From contig CAKKST010000402.1 in assembly GCA_919903585.1 (NCBI GenBank), forward strand, positions 1 through 8,402: a stretch of 8,402 nt of DNA, given 5' to 3'. Below the pieces are notes generated by a model. It did not search any database and was not told where the DNA came from. It was given only the letters and a program-made list of their open reading frames with translations. The position numbers and the translations under genes are program-made. The DNA comes from Nitrospiria bacterium. GTDB lineage: Bacteria; Nitrospirota; CAKKRA01; 9FT-COMBO-42-15. This document shows, one piece after another, positions 1 to 5,978 of this stretch (positions are counted from its first letter, which is position 1; each line of letters begins with the position of its first letter).

Positions 1-1448
1 GTCCTGAATTCTGATTTTTCAACCAATTCCTCAACCAGATGAAAGGCCATCTCCTGCGCCTTCTGCTTTAGTTTGTCAAGCTCTGACACAAAATATTCAG
101 GCAGATATTTTTTGGCAAGTGCGAGCATCTCCTCAGAAGATACGGATGTAAGCCTCCCGTTCTCATACTGCTCTGTTACCCATTTATATATCTTTGAAAC
201 CGCTGGATGCCTTTTGTCAACCTTCTTATCACCTGTGAGTTCAAGATGGGTATTTATCCAGTGTGCAACACCTGCAAGGCCTGATTTATCTGTTATGGTA
301 ATGCCAATCGGCCTGTTCAATAACCTTGCTGTATCAAAGATATTGTAAATCTCCTCATTCTTTAATACCCCGTCCAGATGAATGCCTGCACTCGTTGTAT
401 TGAACTCCGAACCAACAAGAGGATAATTCGGCGGGATATGATAGTGCAGCTCTTTATGGAAATATTCCGCTATCTCTGTAATTACCCTCGTGTCTATGCC
501 GTTATTATCGCCGCGCAGGCTGATATACTCAACTACAAGACCCTCAATAGGCGAATTTCCTGTCCTCTCGCCAAAGCCGAGTATGGCGCCATTTGCAGCG
601 GCACAGCCATAGAGCCATGCGGTTGATGCATTTATCAATACCTTATGAAAATCATTATGGCCGTGCCACTCAAGGTATTCTGATGGCACGCCGCCCTCAG
701 TCCTGAGGCCATGGATAAGCTCCTGAATACCCCTCGGCAGTGCAGCAGAGGTGTAAGGCACACCATAACCCATAGTATCGCAGGCACGAACCTTTACAGG
801 TATCTTTGCCTCCCCGCTCAGCCTCATCAATTCCTGAACAAAGGGCATGACAAAGCCATAGAAATCAGCACGGGTAATATCCTCAAGATGGCACCTCGGT
901 ATTATCCCTTCATTCAGCGCCTCCTTAACAATCTCAAGGTACCTGCTCATGGCCTCCCTGCGTGTCATATTCAGTTTTAGGAAGATATGATAGTCTGAGC
1001 ATGATGTGAGTATCCCTGTCTCCTTTAATCCCATCTCTTTTACGAGCTTGAAGTCACCTTTTGCAGCCCTTATCCAGCCTGTAACCTCAGGATATTTGTA
1101 TCCCTTCTCAAGGCACTTTTCAACTGCCTCTTTATCCTTCTTGCTGTAAAGGAAAAACTCGCACTGCCTTACCACACCATTCGGCCCGCTGAGGCGGTGG
1201 AGCATGTCGTATATATCAACTATCTGCTTGACTGTATATGGCGGCCTTGCCTGCTGCCCGTCCCTGAAGGTCGTATCAGTAATCCAAAAATCCTGCGGCA
1301 GGCTCGGCGGTATAATCCTGTCTGTAAAAGGTATCTTGCAGACCTCTGAGTAAGGGAAGTATTCCCTGAAGAGCATTGGCTCAGATACATCCTGAAGCTC
1401 ATACTTATGAGCAGGCTTAGCCATTATTATAGATGCCTTTTTCTTCAT
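1..1448 (-). CDS. DRE-TIM carboxyl-transferase, candidate Re-citrate synthase or LeuA-like (partial)
   Basis: An open frame of 482 codons without a stop runs from ATG at 1448 off the left edge, so the C-terminus is missing. The HMGL/DRE-TIM signature DTTFRDGQQ is at residues 58-66. The metal-binding HGHND is at 262-266, a GFGERTGN motif at 291-298, and SAGIHLDG at 353-360. These define the isopropylmalate/homocitrate/citramalate/Re-citrate synthase superfamily, which condenses acetyl-CoA with a 2-oxo acid. The DTTFRDGQQARPP form differs from the DTTLRDGEQ usual in LeuA. From memory it resembles the Re-citrate synthase subgroup of anaerobes (Clostridium kluyveri type), which would feed 2-oxoglutarate and glutamate synthesis; substrate choice is inference. 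A well-spaced AAGGTG precedes the ATG, and a consensus promoter lies just upstream. Alternatives are 2-isopropylmalate or homocitrate synthase. Confidence 0.85.
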   Translation of the reverse strand, partial: MKKKASIIMAKPAHKYELQDVSEPMLFREYFPYSEVCKIPFTDRIIPPSLPQDFWITDTTFRDGQQARPPYTVKQIVDIYDMLHRLSGPNGVVRQCEFFLYSKKDKEAVEKCLEKGYKYPEVTGWIRAAKGDFKLVKEMGLKETGILTSCSDYHIFLKLNMTRREAMSRYLEIVKEALNEGIIPRCHLEDITRADFYGFVMPFVQELMRLSGEAKIPVKVRACDTMGYGVPYTSAALPRGIQELIHGLRTEGGVPSEYLEWHGHNDFHKVLINASTAWLYGCAAANGAILGFGERTGNSPIEGLVVEYISLRGDNNGIDTRVITEIAEYFHKELHYHIPPNYPLVGSEFNTTSAGIHLDGVLKNEEIYNIFDTARLLNRPIGITITDKSGLAGVAHWINTHLELTGDKKVDKRHPAVSKIYKWVTEQYENGRLTSVSSEEMLALAKKYLPEYFVSELDKLKQKAQEMAFHLVEELVEKSEFR

Positions 1449-1488
1449 TTTTCACCTTGTTATTAAGAATTTATGATAAAAATGTAAT

Positions 1489-1516
1489 ATTATACCCAAT
1501 ATAACTTTCTTGTCAA
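1489..1516 (-). promoter_or_regulatory. Consensus sigma-70 promoter for the DRE-TIM synthase gene
   Basis: On the minus strand a perfect TTGACA (1516-1511) is separated by 16 nt from a perfect TATAAT (1494-1489). The -35 begins on the base right after the fdhD stop codon (TAG, 1519-1517). Transcription would start near 1482, giving a leader of about 35 nt before the ATG at 1448. The downstream gene can therefore be expressed independently of fdhD. I see no terminator between the two genes. Confidence 0.8.
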
Positions 1517-2302
1517 CTACGAAAAAGCAACCCGTGATGGATGTGTGTAGACATTCATCCTCTCTCCACGAACAAAGCCGACAAGGGTAATGCCGAGGAA
1601 ATATGCCATATCAACAGAGAGGCTGGTGGGTGCATTTCTGCTTATAATCATCGGAACACCCCTCCTGCTCACCTTAAGCAATATATCAGAGGATATCCTG
1701 CCGCTGGTCAGGACAATCTTGTCTTTTGAAGAGATATTATTCAGTAAACAATATCCAAACACCTTATCCACTGCATTGTGCCTTCCGATGTCCTCGCAAA
1801 AGACCTCAATCCTCTTGCCATCCCATAGCGCAGCGCTATGCACACCGCCTGTCTCTTTATAGGCAATTGACATATTAATAAAATCCCGTGCTATGCTGCT
1901 TATATCTTTAGCTGGTATTCTCAAAGAAGACACAACCTTCTGCTCATTAGTAAAGCCCTTTAAAAAGTCTGTTGCCAGTCCCCTGCCGCAGCCTGATGTA
2001 AGGGCGGCATGGGCTATCTTTTCAATTGCATTTTTTGAATAATCCCTTATCTTAATTGAAACGATCCCATCTACCTCATTAAAATCAATCTCCTTAATAT
2101 CCTCATTTTCTGAGACCATCTTCTCTGAAAGAAGAAGGCCCACTGATAGTTCCTTAACCATCACAGGCGTGCACATCAGGGTGATAAACTCCTCGCCATT
2201 TAAGTAAAGGGTAATATTTCTTTCAATAGCAATATAATCCTTAATCTTCCTGCCTTCACCCTTTTCAATTTTTAGTATATTAAATTCCTTTATCTCTTTC
2301 AC
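1517..2302 (-). CDS. fdhD: FdhD, sulfurtransferase for formate dehydrogenase maturation
   Basis: A 261-residue cytoplasmic protein of normal family length. FdhD passes sulfur from a cysteine desulfurase to the Mo/W-bis-MGD cofactor of formate dehydrogenase, which is needed for activity. Family motifs are present in order: TSGCGRG (102-108), GGVHSAAL (152-159), EDIGRHNAVDKV (170-181), TSGRISSD (199-206), and a C-terminal GFVRGERMNVYTH. The cysteine loop keeps only one Cys (C105). The place of the second Cys of the E. coli CxxC loop is Gly108 by eye. The start is GTG at 2302, with AAAGGT about 9 nt upstream. No formate dehydrogenase structural gene is in the window, so the client enzyme is encoded elsewhere. 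The leader carries a pair of REP-like hairpins. Confidence 0.95.
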   Translation of the reverse strand: MKEIKEFNILKIEKGEGRKIKDYIAIERNITLYLNGEEFITLMCTPVMVKELSVGLLLSEKMVSENEDIKEIDFNEVDGIVSIKIRDYSKNAIEKIAHAALTSGCGRGLATDFLKGFTNEQKVVSSLRIPAKDISSIARDFINMSIAYKETGGVHSAALWDGKRIEVFCEDIGRHNAVDKVFGYCLLNNISSKDKIVLTSGRISSDILLKVSRRGVPMIISRNAPTSLSVDMAYFLGITLVGFVRGERMNVYTHPSRVAFS

Positions 2303-2320
2303 CTGAAAATACCTTTTTTT

Positions 2321-2385
2321 AACAGGTCTAAAGACCTGTTTCTACAAAACCTCGCAATTCGTAGAAACAGACCTTTAGGTCTGTT
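2321..2385. repeat. Inverted pair of GTAG-headed REP-like palindromes
   Basis: Two 25-nt units face each other around a 15-nt spacer (2346-2360). The right unit (2361-2385) is GTAGA followed by a 20-nt palindrome with arms AACAGACCT/AGGTCTGTT. The left unit (2321-2345) is its inverted counterpart, with arms AACAGGTCT/AGACCTGTT and CTAC at the inner end. Each hairpin has 9-bp arms and a 2-nt loop. A 5' GTAG tetranucleotide followed by a palindrome is the known hallmark of REP elements mobilised by TnpA-REP (RAYT) transposases, and an inverted pair is the REPIN/BIME arrangement. The assignment is by structure only; no transposase is in view. Confidence 0.6.
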
Positions 2386-2415
2386 ATTATTTTCATTGTC
2401 ATTTGTGCCAATCAA
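2386..2415 (-). promoter_or_regulatory. Weak candidate promoter for fdhD
   Basis: On the minus strand TTGATT (2415-2410) and AATAAT (2391-2386) are 18 nt apart, 4/6 and 5/6 matches to consensus. The -10 abuts the right REP-like hairpin, so the transcript would begin inside it and carry both hairpins in its leader. The -35 overlaps a small palindrome (2406-2421, TGCCAAT-CA-ATTGGCA). This is the best match I found between the csp terminator and fdhD, but it is not strong. Confidence 0.3.
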
Positions 2416-2442
2416 TTGGCATGAAGGTTTCATAAAAGGTGA

Positions 2443-2530
2443 ACCCCGTTAGAAACTTGTAGGGCTTTTACCCCGTCTTTTCTATAAGGAATAAATTCCC
2501 GCCATAAATGGCGGAGTTTTCTAAGGGGGT
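2443..2530. repeat. MITE-like unit with 13-bp terminal inverted repeats
   Basis: The ends match as inverted repeats at 12 of 13 positions: ACCCCGTTAGAAA (2443-2455) and TTTCTAAGGGGGT (2518-2530). The 88-bp unit contains two abutting palindromes, GGAAT-AA-ATTCC (2488-2499) and CCGCCAT-AA-ATGGCGG (2499-2514). It has no coding capacity. Short non-coding DNA with terminal inverted repeats and internal hairpins fits a miniature transposable element or other intergenic repeat. I see no clear target-site duplication. Confidence 0.45.
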
Positions 2531-2536
2531 GAATAA

Positions 2537-2568
2537 ACAAAAAAGGCACGCAATATCTTGCGTGCCTT
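2537..2568 (-). terminator. Intrinsic terminator of the cold-shock gene
   Basis: On the minus strand an 11-bp perfect stem (AAGGCACGCAA with TTGCGTGCCTT, 2568-2558 and 2553-2543) has a 4-nt loop and is followed by six T residues. It starts 34 nt after the csp stop codon. The plus-strand copy is flanked by AAATTTT, so weak bidirectional action is possible. Confidence 0.85.
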
Positions 2569-2601
2569 AAATTTTCCCCCTAATATTAATTAAGTAATTA
2601 A

Positions 2602-2808
2602 TTACGCTGATGCTGTTACATTTGCAGCCTGTGGTCCTTTGGGGCCCTGCACAATATCAAATTCCACTGCCTGCCCCTCTTTTAAAGACTTATACCCCTC
2701 TGTCTGAACCGCTGAATAATGAACAAATACATCCTCCCCGTCCTCACGCTGGATAAAACCAAACCCCTTTTTGTCATTAAACCACTTTACCTTACCTGTA
2801 CTTCTCAC
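2602..2808 (-). CDS. csp: CspA-family cold-shock RNA-binding protein
   Basis: A 68-residue single cold-shock domain protein of normal length. It binds single-stranded RNA and DNA and acts as an RNA chaperone; some family members act as transcription antiterminators. The RNP1 motif KGFGFI is at residues 14-19 and RNP2 VFVHY at 27-31, after the typical GKVKWFND start. The start is GTG at 2808, with AGGAGG (2820-2815) 6 nt upstream. The gene is monocistronic by layout: a terminator follows it, and a long leader with a TTGACA-type promoter precedes it. The leader hairpin (2842-2898) suggests control after initiation. The name cspA would be arbitrary, since bacteria usually carry several paralogues. 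Confidence 0.96.
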   Translation of the reverse strand: MRSTGKVKWFNDKKGFGFIQREDGEDVFVHYSAVQTEGYKSLKEGQAVEFDIVQGPKGPQAANVTASA

Positions 2809-2841
2809 AACCTTCCTCCTTTTTAAAACAACTGCGTTAAC

Positions 2842-2898
2842 AAAAAAACCGCTGGAATTATAAGTCCACTATGACCCATAGGACTTACAATTCCGCGG
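2842..2898 (-). terminator. Terminator-like hairpin in the csp leader (attenuator or cysE terminator)
   Basis: On the minus strand a near-perfect stem of about 18 bp (2898-2881 with 2867-2849, including GGAATTGTAAGTCC against GGACTTATAATTCC) is followed directly by seven T residues (2848-2842). A short inner pairing TATG/CATA sits in the loop. It lies about 130 nt after the cysE stop and ends only 33 nt before the csp start, leaving no room for a complete promoter after the T run. A perfect TATAAT (2862-2857) falls in the distal arm but lacks a good -35. It may terminate the upstream operon, attenuate csp, or both. Confidence 0.65.
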
Positions 2899-2975
2899 TC
2901 ACCTCAAAATAAGCGTTTTATTTTTTGTTACCCTGCCCATACAGTAATTCTAAATTATCCCTAAAGTGTGAGGAT

Positions 2976-3004
2976 ACGGTAACATAGGTATAATTGGTTG
3001 TCAA
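2976..3004 (-). promoter_or_regulatory. Candidate csp promoter
   Basis: TTGACA (3004-2999, minus strand) is followed after 17 nt by TACCGT (2981-2976). The -35 is perfect; the -10 keeps only the first two bases and the last T. It starts 24 nt past the cysE stop. Use of this promoter gives a leader of about 160 nt, in line with the long leaders known for cold-shock genes, and places the terminator-like hairpin inside that leader. Confidence 0.5.
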
Positions 3005-3027
3005 GTATTTTTTAACTTTTCTTATCT

Positions 3028-3666
3028 TTACCTGTCTTTGGCCCTTAGCATATTTTTTAGTTCCTCTATCTCCTTTTCCATCTGCTCAAAGCGTCTTGCA
3101 ATGGGGTCAGGCATATGTATATGATCCATCATAAGGTCATCAAACTTCTTGTCCTTTATCCTGATAATCCTGCCGGGTATGCCTACAACCGTTGAATATG
3201 GCGGGACATCCTGTAAGACTACGGAATTTGCCCCTATCTTTACATGGTCTCCAATATTAATGGCGCCGAGTACCTTTGCGCCTGTGCCAATAACCACATT
3301 ATTTCCTATTGTAGGATGCCTCTTGCCGCGCTCCTTTCCTGTACCGCCGAGTGTTACCCCCTGAAATAGGGTTACATTATCCCCAATCTCTGATGTCTCG
3401 CCAATCACAACCCCCATGCCATGGTCAATAAAAAACCCCTTTCCAATGACTGCACCAGGGTGTATCTCAATACCTGTGAAGAATCGGCAGAGCTGTGATA
3501 AAAAACGGGGGATAAACGGTATCCTTTTTTTCCAGAGCCAGTGGGAGACCCTGTGGCATAATATTGCATGAAGCCCTGCATAGGTGAGGATAACCTCAAC
3601 AAGGCTGACAGCAGCAGGATCCCTTTCAAAGACTGCCCTGATATCATCTCTTAATCTATCAAACAT
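3028..3666 (-). CDS. cysE: Serine O-acetyltransferase CysE
   Basis: This enzyme transfers acetyl from acetyl-CoA to L-serine, the first step of cysteine synthesis in the cytoplasm. At 212 residues it is of the short type (Bacillus-like), lacking part of the N-terminal extension of the 273-residue E. coli enzyme. A helical N-terminal region (1-60) is followed by a left-handed beta-helix of hexapeptide repeats (about 66-170). Key residues are visible: GIEIHPGA (66-72), the catalytic FIDHG (79-83), the GVTLGGTGKERGKRHP loop (103-118), and the VGIPGRII turn. The C-terminus forms a short charged helix, possibly a coiled coil (193-208). It does not end in the isoleucine tail used by E. coli CysE to bind CysK. 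The ATG at 3666 has AGGA 6 nt upstream. It is the last gene of the operon. Confidence 0.95.
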   Translation of the reverse strand: MFDRLRDDIRAVFERDPAAVSLVEVILTYAGLHAILCHRVSHWLWKKRIPFIPRFLSQLCRFFTGIEIHPGAVIGKGFFIDHGMGVVIGETSEIGDNVTLFQGVTLGGTGKERGKRHPTIGNNVVIGTGAKVLGAINIGDHVKIGANSVVLQDVPPYSTVVGIPGRIIRIKDKKFDDLMMDHIHMPDPIARRFEQMEKEIEELKNMLRAKDR

Positions 3667-3682
3667 CTGGTATCCTATATTT

Positions 3683-3709
3683 GTAGGGGCGAGGTAACCT
3701 CGCCCCTAC
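3683..3709. repeat. 27-bp perfect palindrome with GTAG end, between ispF and cysE
   Basis: The arms GTAGGGGCGAGGT and ACCTCGCCCCTAC pair perfectly around a single central A. It begins 5 nt after the ispF stop and ends 16 nt before the cysE start, so it would fold into a very stable GC-rich hairpin inside the operon mRNA. No T run follows on the minus strand, so it is not an intrinsic terminator. The GTAG head matches the unit at 2361 and suggests a REP-type repeat. As a hairpin it could protect the upstream message or lower cysE expression. Confidence 0.7.
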
Positions 3710-3714
3710 TTTCT

Positions 3715-4200
3715 TTACGAAGCCGTCATCTTCTGCAAGATACAAACTGCATAGGCCGCTATCCCCTCACCCTTGCCAATAAATCCCATCTTCTCATTGG
3801 TGGTTGCCTTTATATTTACCATTGTCTTTGATATATCAGCAGCCTCTGAGATTTTATCAATCATCCTGTCCATATACAGTGCGAACATCGGCTCCTCTGC
3901 AATTATAACAGAATCTATATTTGTTATATCATAGCCATCTGCTCTGACAATATTAACACATCTTTTTAATAACTCAAGACTTGAAATATCCTTAAATGCA
4001 GGGTCTGTATTTGGAAAGTGCCTGCCAATATCCCCCTTTGCTGCTGCGCCGAGGATGGCATCGCATATTGCATGAAGAAGGACATCAGCATCAGAATGGC
4101 CTGAGAGCCCCTTTTCATGGGGTATCTCTATTCCGCCAATGAAGAGTCTTCTGCCTTTACTAAAAGAATGGACATCATAGCCAATGCCTGCCCTTATCAT
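3715..4200 (-). CDS. ispF: 2-C-methyl-D-erythritol 2,4-cyclodiphosphate synthase IspF
   Basis: A 161-residue enzyme of normal length that converts CDP-methylerythritol 2-phosphate to the cyclodiphosphate with loss of CMP, the fifth step of the MEP isoprenoid pathway; the family is trimeric and uses zinc. GIGYDVH (5-11) supplies metal ligands D9 and H11. GHSDADVLLHA (34-44) supplies H43, and GDIGRHFP is at 56-63. KATTNEKMGF (131-140) and GKGEGIA (142-148) complete the signature. The cytidine-pocket motif is unusual: residues 103-106 read EPMF where the family has PK followed by L, M or I. The ATG overlaps the ispD stop as ATGA, so translation is probably coupled. Confidence 0.96.
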   Translation of the reverse strand: MIRAGIGYDVHSFSKGRRLFIGGIEIPHEKGLSGHSDADVLLHAICDAILGAAAKGDIGRHFPNTDPAFKDISSLELLKRCVNIVRADGYDITNIDSVIIAEEPMFALYMDRMIDKISEAADISKTMVNIKATTNEKMGFIGKGEGIAAYAVCILQKMTAS

Positions 4201-4916
4201 CTATTCTCCCTGTTTTTATAAATCATCTCTGCAAATATCATATCAAATGGCGTGGTAATCTTTATATTATCATAGCTGTCCATGATCACCTTTATCTTAT
4301 AACCGAGGCGCTCCACCAGAGAGGCGTCATCTGTCCCGCGGAAATCATCAATATATGCCTTATTGTATGCCTCGCTTATAATCTTATATCTAAATGTCTG
4401 AGGCGTCTGGATAAGCCATAGATGCGCCCTGTTCATTGTCGCCTCAACGAACATATCCTTTGCCACCCTCTTTATGGTATCCCTCGCAGGGACCCCTGCC
4501 ACAACGCCGTCTACCTTCGCACAGAGCTCAATAGACTGTTTTATAATATCACTGTTCACAAAGGGCCTTACACCATCGTGGACAATAACACAGGCAGTAT
4601 CATTAGAGACAAATTTTAATCCATTATATACAGAATCCTGCCTATCCTTTCCACCGGGAACAACCTTTGTTACCTTGTGTATACTGTATTTCTCCACAAT
4701 CTCATTAAGGCAATACCCCTCCTCCCCCACTGGCGCTATGAGAATAATCTCATTGACCTCATCTATGCCTTCAAAGGCCTTTAATGTATGCACAAGGACA
4801 GGCCTGTCACCGAGGAAAAGATATTGTTTCTTTTTCTCCTTCCCCATCCTCTTGCCCATACCAGCAGCAGGTATAAGGGCAACTACCCTTTGTTTTTTCT
4901 TATCAGCCAAAGCCAA
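4197..4916 (-). CDS. ispD: 2-C-methyl-D-erythritol 4-phosphate cytidylyltransferase IspD
   Basis: A 239-residue nucleotidyltransferase joining CTP and MEP to give CDP-methylerythritol, the third MEP-pathway step. Visible motifs are the CTP-binding PAAGMGKRMG (16-25) with the following KKQY (29-32), GGKDRQDSV (88-96), VHDGVRPF (112-119), PARDTIKR (143-150), TPQTF (171-175), TDDASLVE (195-202) and NIKITTPFD (218-226... by eye). The start is non-ATG: a TTG at 4916 lies directly after the upstream TGA, with the AAAGGGG element only about 3 nt away. A second TTG at 4910 has better spacing (about 9 nt) and may be the true start, shortening the protein by two residues. It overlaps ispF by 4 nt, and IspF acts two steps later in the same pathway. 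Confidence 0.95.
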   Translation of the reverse strand: MALADKKKQRVVALIPAAGMGKRMGKEKKKQYLFLGDRPVLVHTLKAFEGIDEVNEIILIAPVGEEGYCLNEIVEKYSIHKVTKVVPGGKDRQDSVYNGLKFVSNDTACVIVHDGVRPFVNSDIIKQSIELCAKVDGVVAGVPARDTIKRVAKDMFVEATMNRAHLWLIQTPQTFRYKIISEAYNKAYIDDFRGTDDASLVERLGYKIKVIMDSYDNIKITTPFDMIFAEMIYKNRENR

Positions 4917-5948
4917 TCACCCCTTTATATATTGGTGAATCTCCTCCCCCTCGCTATCTTCCTTCATCTTTGTAAAGATCATCCTGCCGGCAGTAGTCTG
5001 TAAGACGCTTGTAACAACCACCTCAACATTCTTGCCTATGTGCCTCCTCGCCTCATCCACAACAATCATTGTGCCATCGTCAAGATAAGCGACGCCCTGC
5101 CCGGACTCCTTGCCCTCCTTTAGTATAAAGACCTTCATCGTCTCACCGGGGAGGACAATGGTTTTCAAGGCATTACAAAGCTCATTTATATTAAGAACAT
5201 TCACACCCTGCAGTTCTGCAATCTTATTAAGATTCATGTCATTTGTAATAATCTTGGCCTTCATGCCCTTTCCAAGGGCAATAAGTTTTGAGTCCACATC
5301 TTTAATATCCGGAAAATCCTCATCCACAACCTTCACATCAATATCAGACATCTTCTGCATCCTGTGGAGTATATCAAGCCCCCTCCTGCCCCTTGCCCTC
5401 TTCATGGAATCAGAGGAATCTGCAATATGCTGAAGCTCAACAAGGATAAATCTTGGAATAATAAAGATGCCCTCCATAAAACCTGTATCACATAAATCTG
5501 CAATCCTGCCGTCAATAATAACACTCGTATCAAGTATCTTATTAGAGCCCTGCGCCGCTGGGGCGCTCATGCCTTTGAAATTCGGAAGTTTAATCTCGCT
5601 CCCTGCCTTTATCCCGACAATCATACCGAGATATGTTAAAAGGCCGATTAAAAATGCCCTGATTAAGATAAGGAAGGTATGGCCCTCATTAAACAGGGCG
5701 CTGATGAAAGCAGATAAAATATAGGCTATAATCATCCCTAAAACCCCGCCGAGAACAGCGCTGCTGACATGTTTTATGGATGCCTTTCTTAATTCAACCT
5801 CAAGAAAGATACCGATAGCGCTGACTATAACGCCTACAAAAGCGCCGATAATGCTGAGGCCTGATATGCCTTCAAACCTTGCATACGCAACAGCCCCGAT
5901 AAAAACACAAAAAAGAACAAATATAGCGCGTATAATATTAATCCCCAT
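4917..5948 (-). CDS. Membrane-anchored PIN/TRAM-domain protein, YacL family
   Basis: A 343-residue protein. Four hydrophobic segments (about 5-24, 29-50, 62-86, 92-115) anchor it in the membrane. A cytoplasmic PIN domain follows (about 137-260). Its acidic site is visible: D140 in LDTSVIIDGR, E171 in ILVELQHIAD, D219 in VDSKLIAL and D237 in TNDMNL, so nuclease activity is plausible. The C-terminus (about 266-327) is a TRAM domain (GQGVAYLDDGTMIVVDEA), an RNA-binding fold. This architecture is that of Bacillus YacL, whose precise role is not settled as far as I know. The ATG at 5948 follows a GGAG/AAGG-rich stretch. It lies 30 nt after htrA and abuts ispD. Expected role: membrane-associated RNA cleavage or RNA binding (inference). 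Confidence 0.92.
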   Translation of the reverse strand: MGINIIRAIFVLFCVFIGAVAYARFEGISGLSIIGAFVGVIVSAIGIFLEVELRKASIKHVSSAVLGGVLGMIIAYILSAFISALFNEGHTFLILIRAFLIGLLTYLGMIVGIKAGSEIKLPNFKGMSAPAAQGSNKILDTSVIIDGRIADLCDTGFMEGIFIIPRFILVELQHIADSSDSMKRARGRRGLDILHRMQKMSDIDVKVVDEDFPDIKDVDSKLIALGKGMKAKIITNDMNLNKIAELQGVNVLNINELCNALKTIVLPGETMKVFILKEGKESGQGVAYLDDGTMIVVDEARRHIGKNVEVVVTSVLQTTAGRMIFTKMKEDSEGEEIHQYIKG

Positions 5949-5978
5949 AAGCGACCTTCTCCTCTCATAAAAAAATTA

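Noticed and set aside
1541..1862. Two plus-strand open frames opposite fdhD
   Set aside because: Both are shadows of the well-supported fdhD frame, without family motifs.
2321..2340. Left REP-like hairpin as an intrinsic terminator
   Set aside because: On the minus strand it is followed by A residues, not T. The T run lies on the 5' side of the plus strand, so it does not fit termination in either direction.
4474..4938. A 154-codon open frame on the plus strand
   Set aside because: It lies wholly opposite ispD, whose motifs are clear. Its translation has no recognisable domain and it has no ribosome binding site of note.
5949..5978. Run of seven T residues (minus strand) between htrA and the PIN/TRAM gene as a terminator
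   Set aside because: There is no stem before the T run, so htrA and the next gene are most likely cotranscribed.
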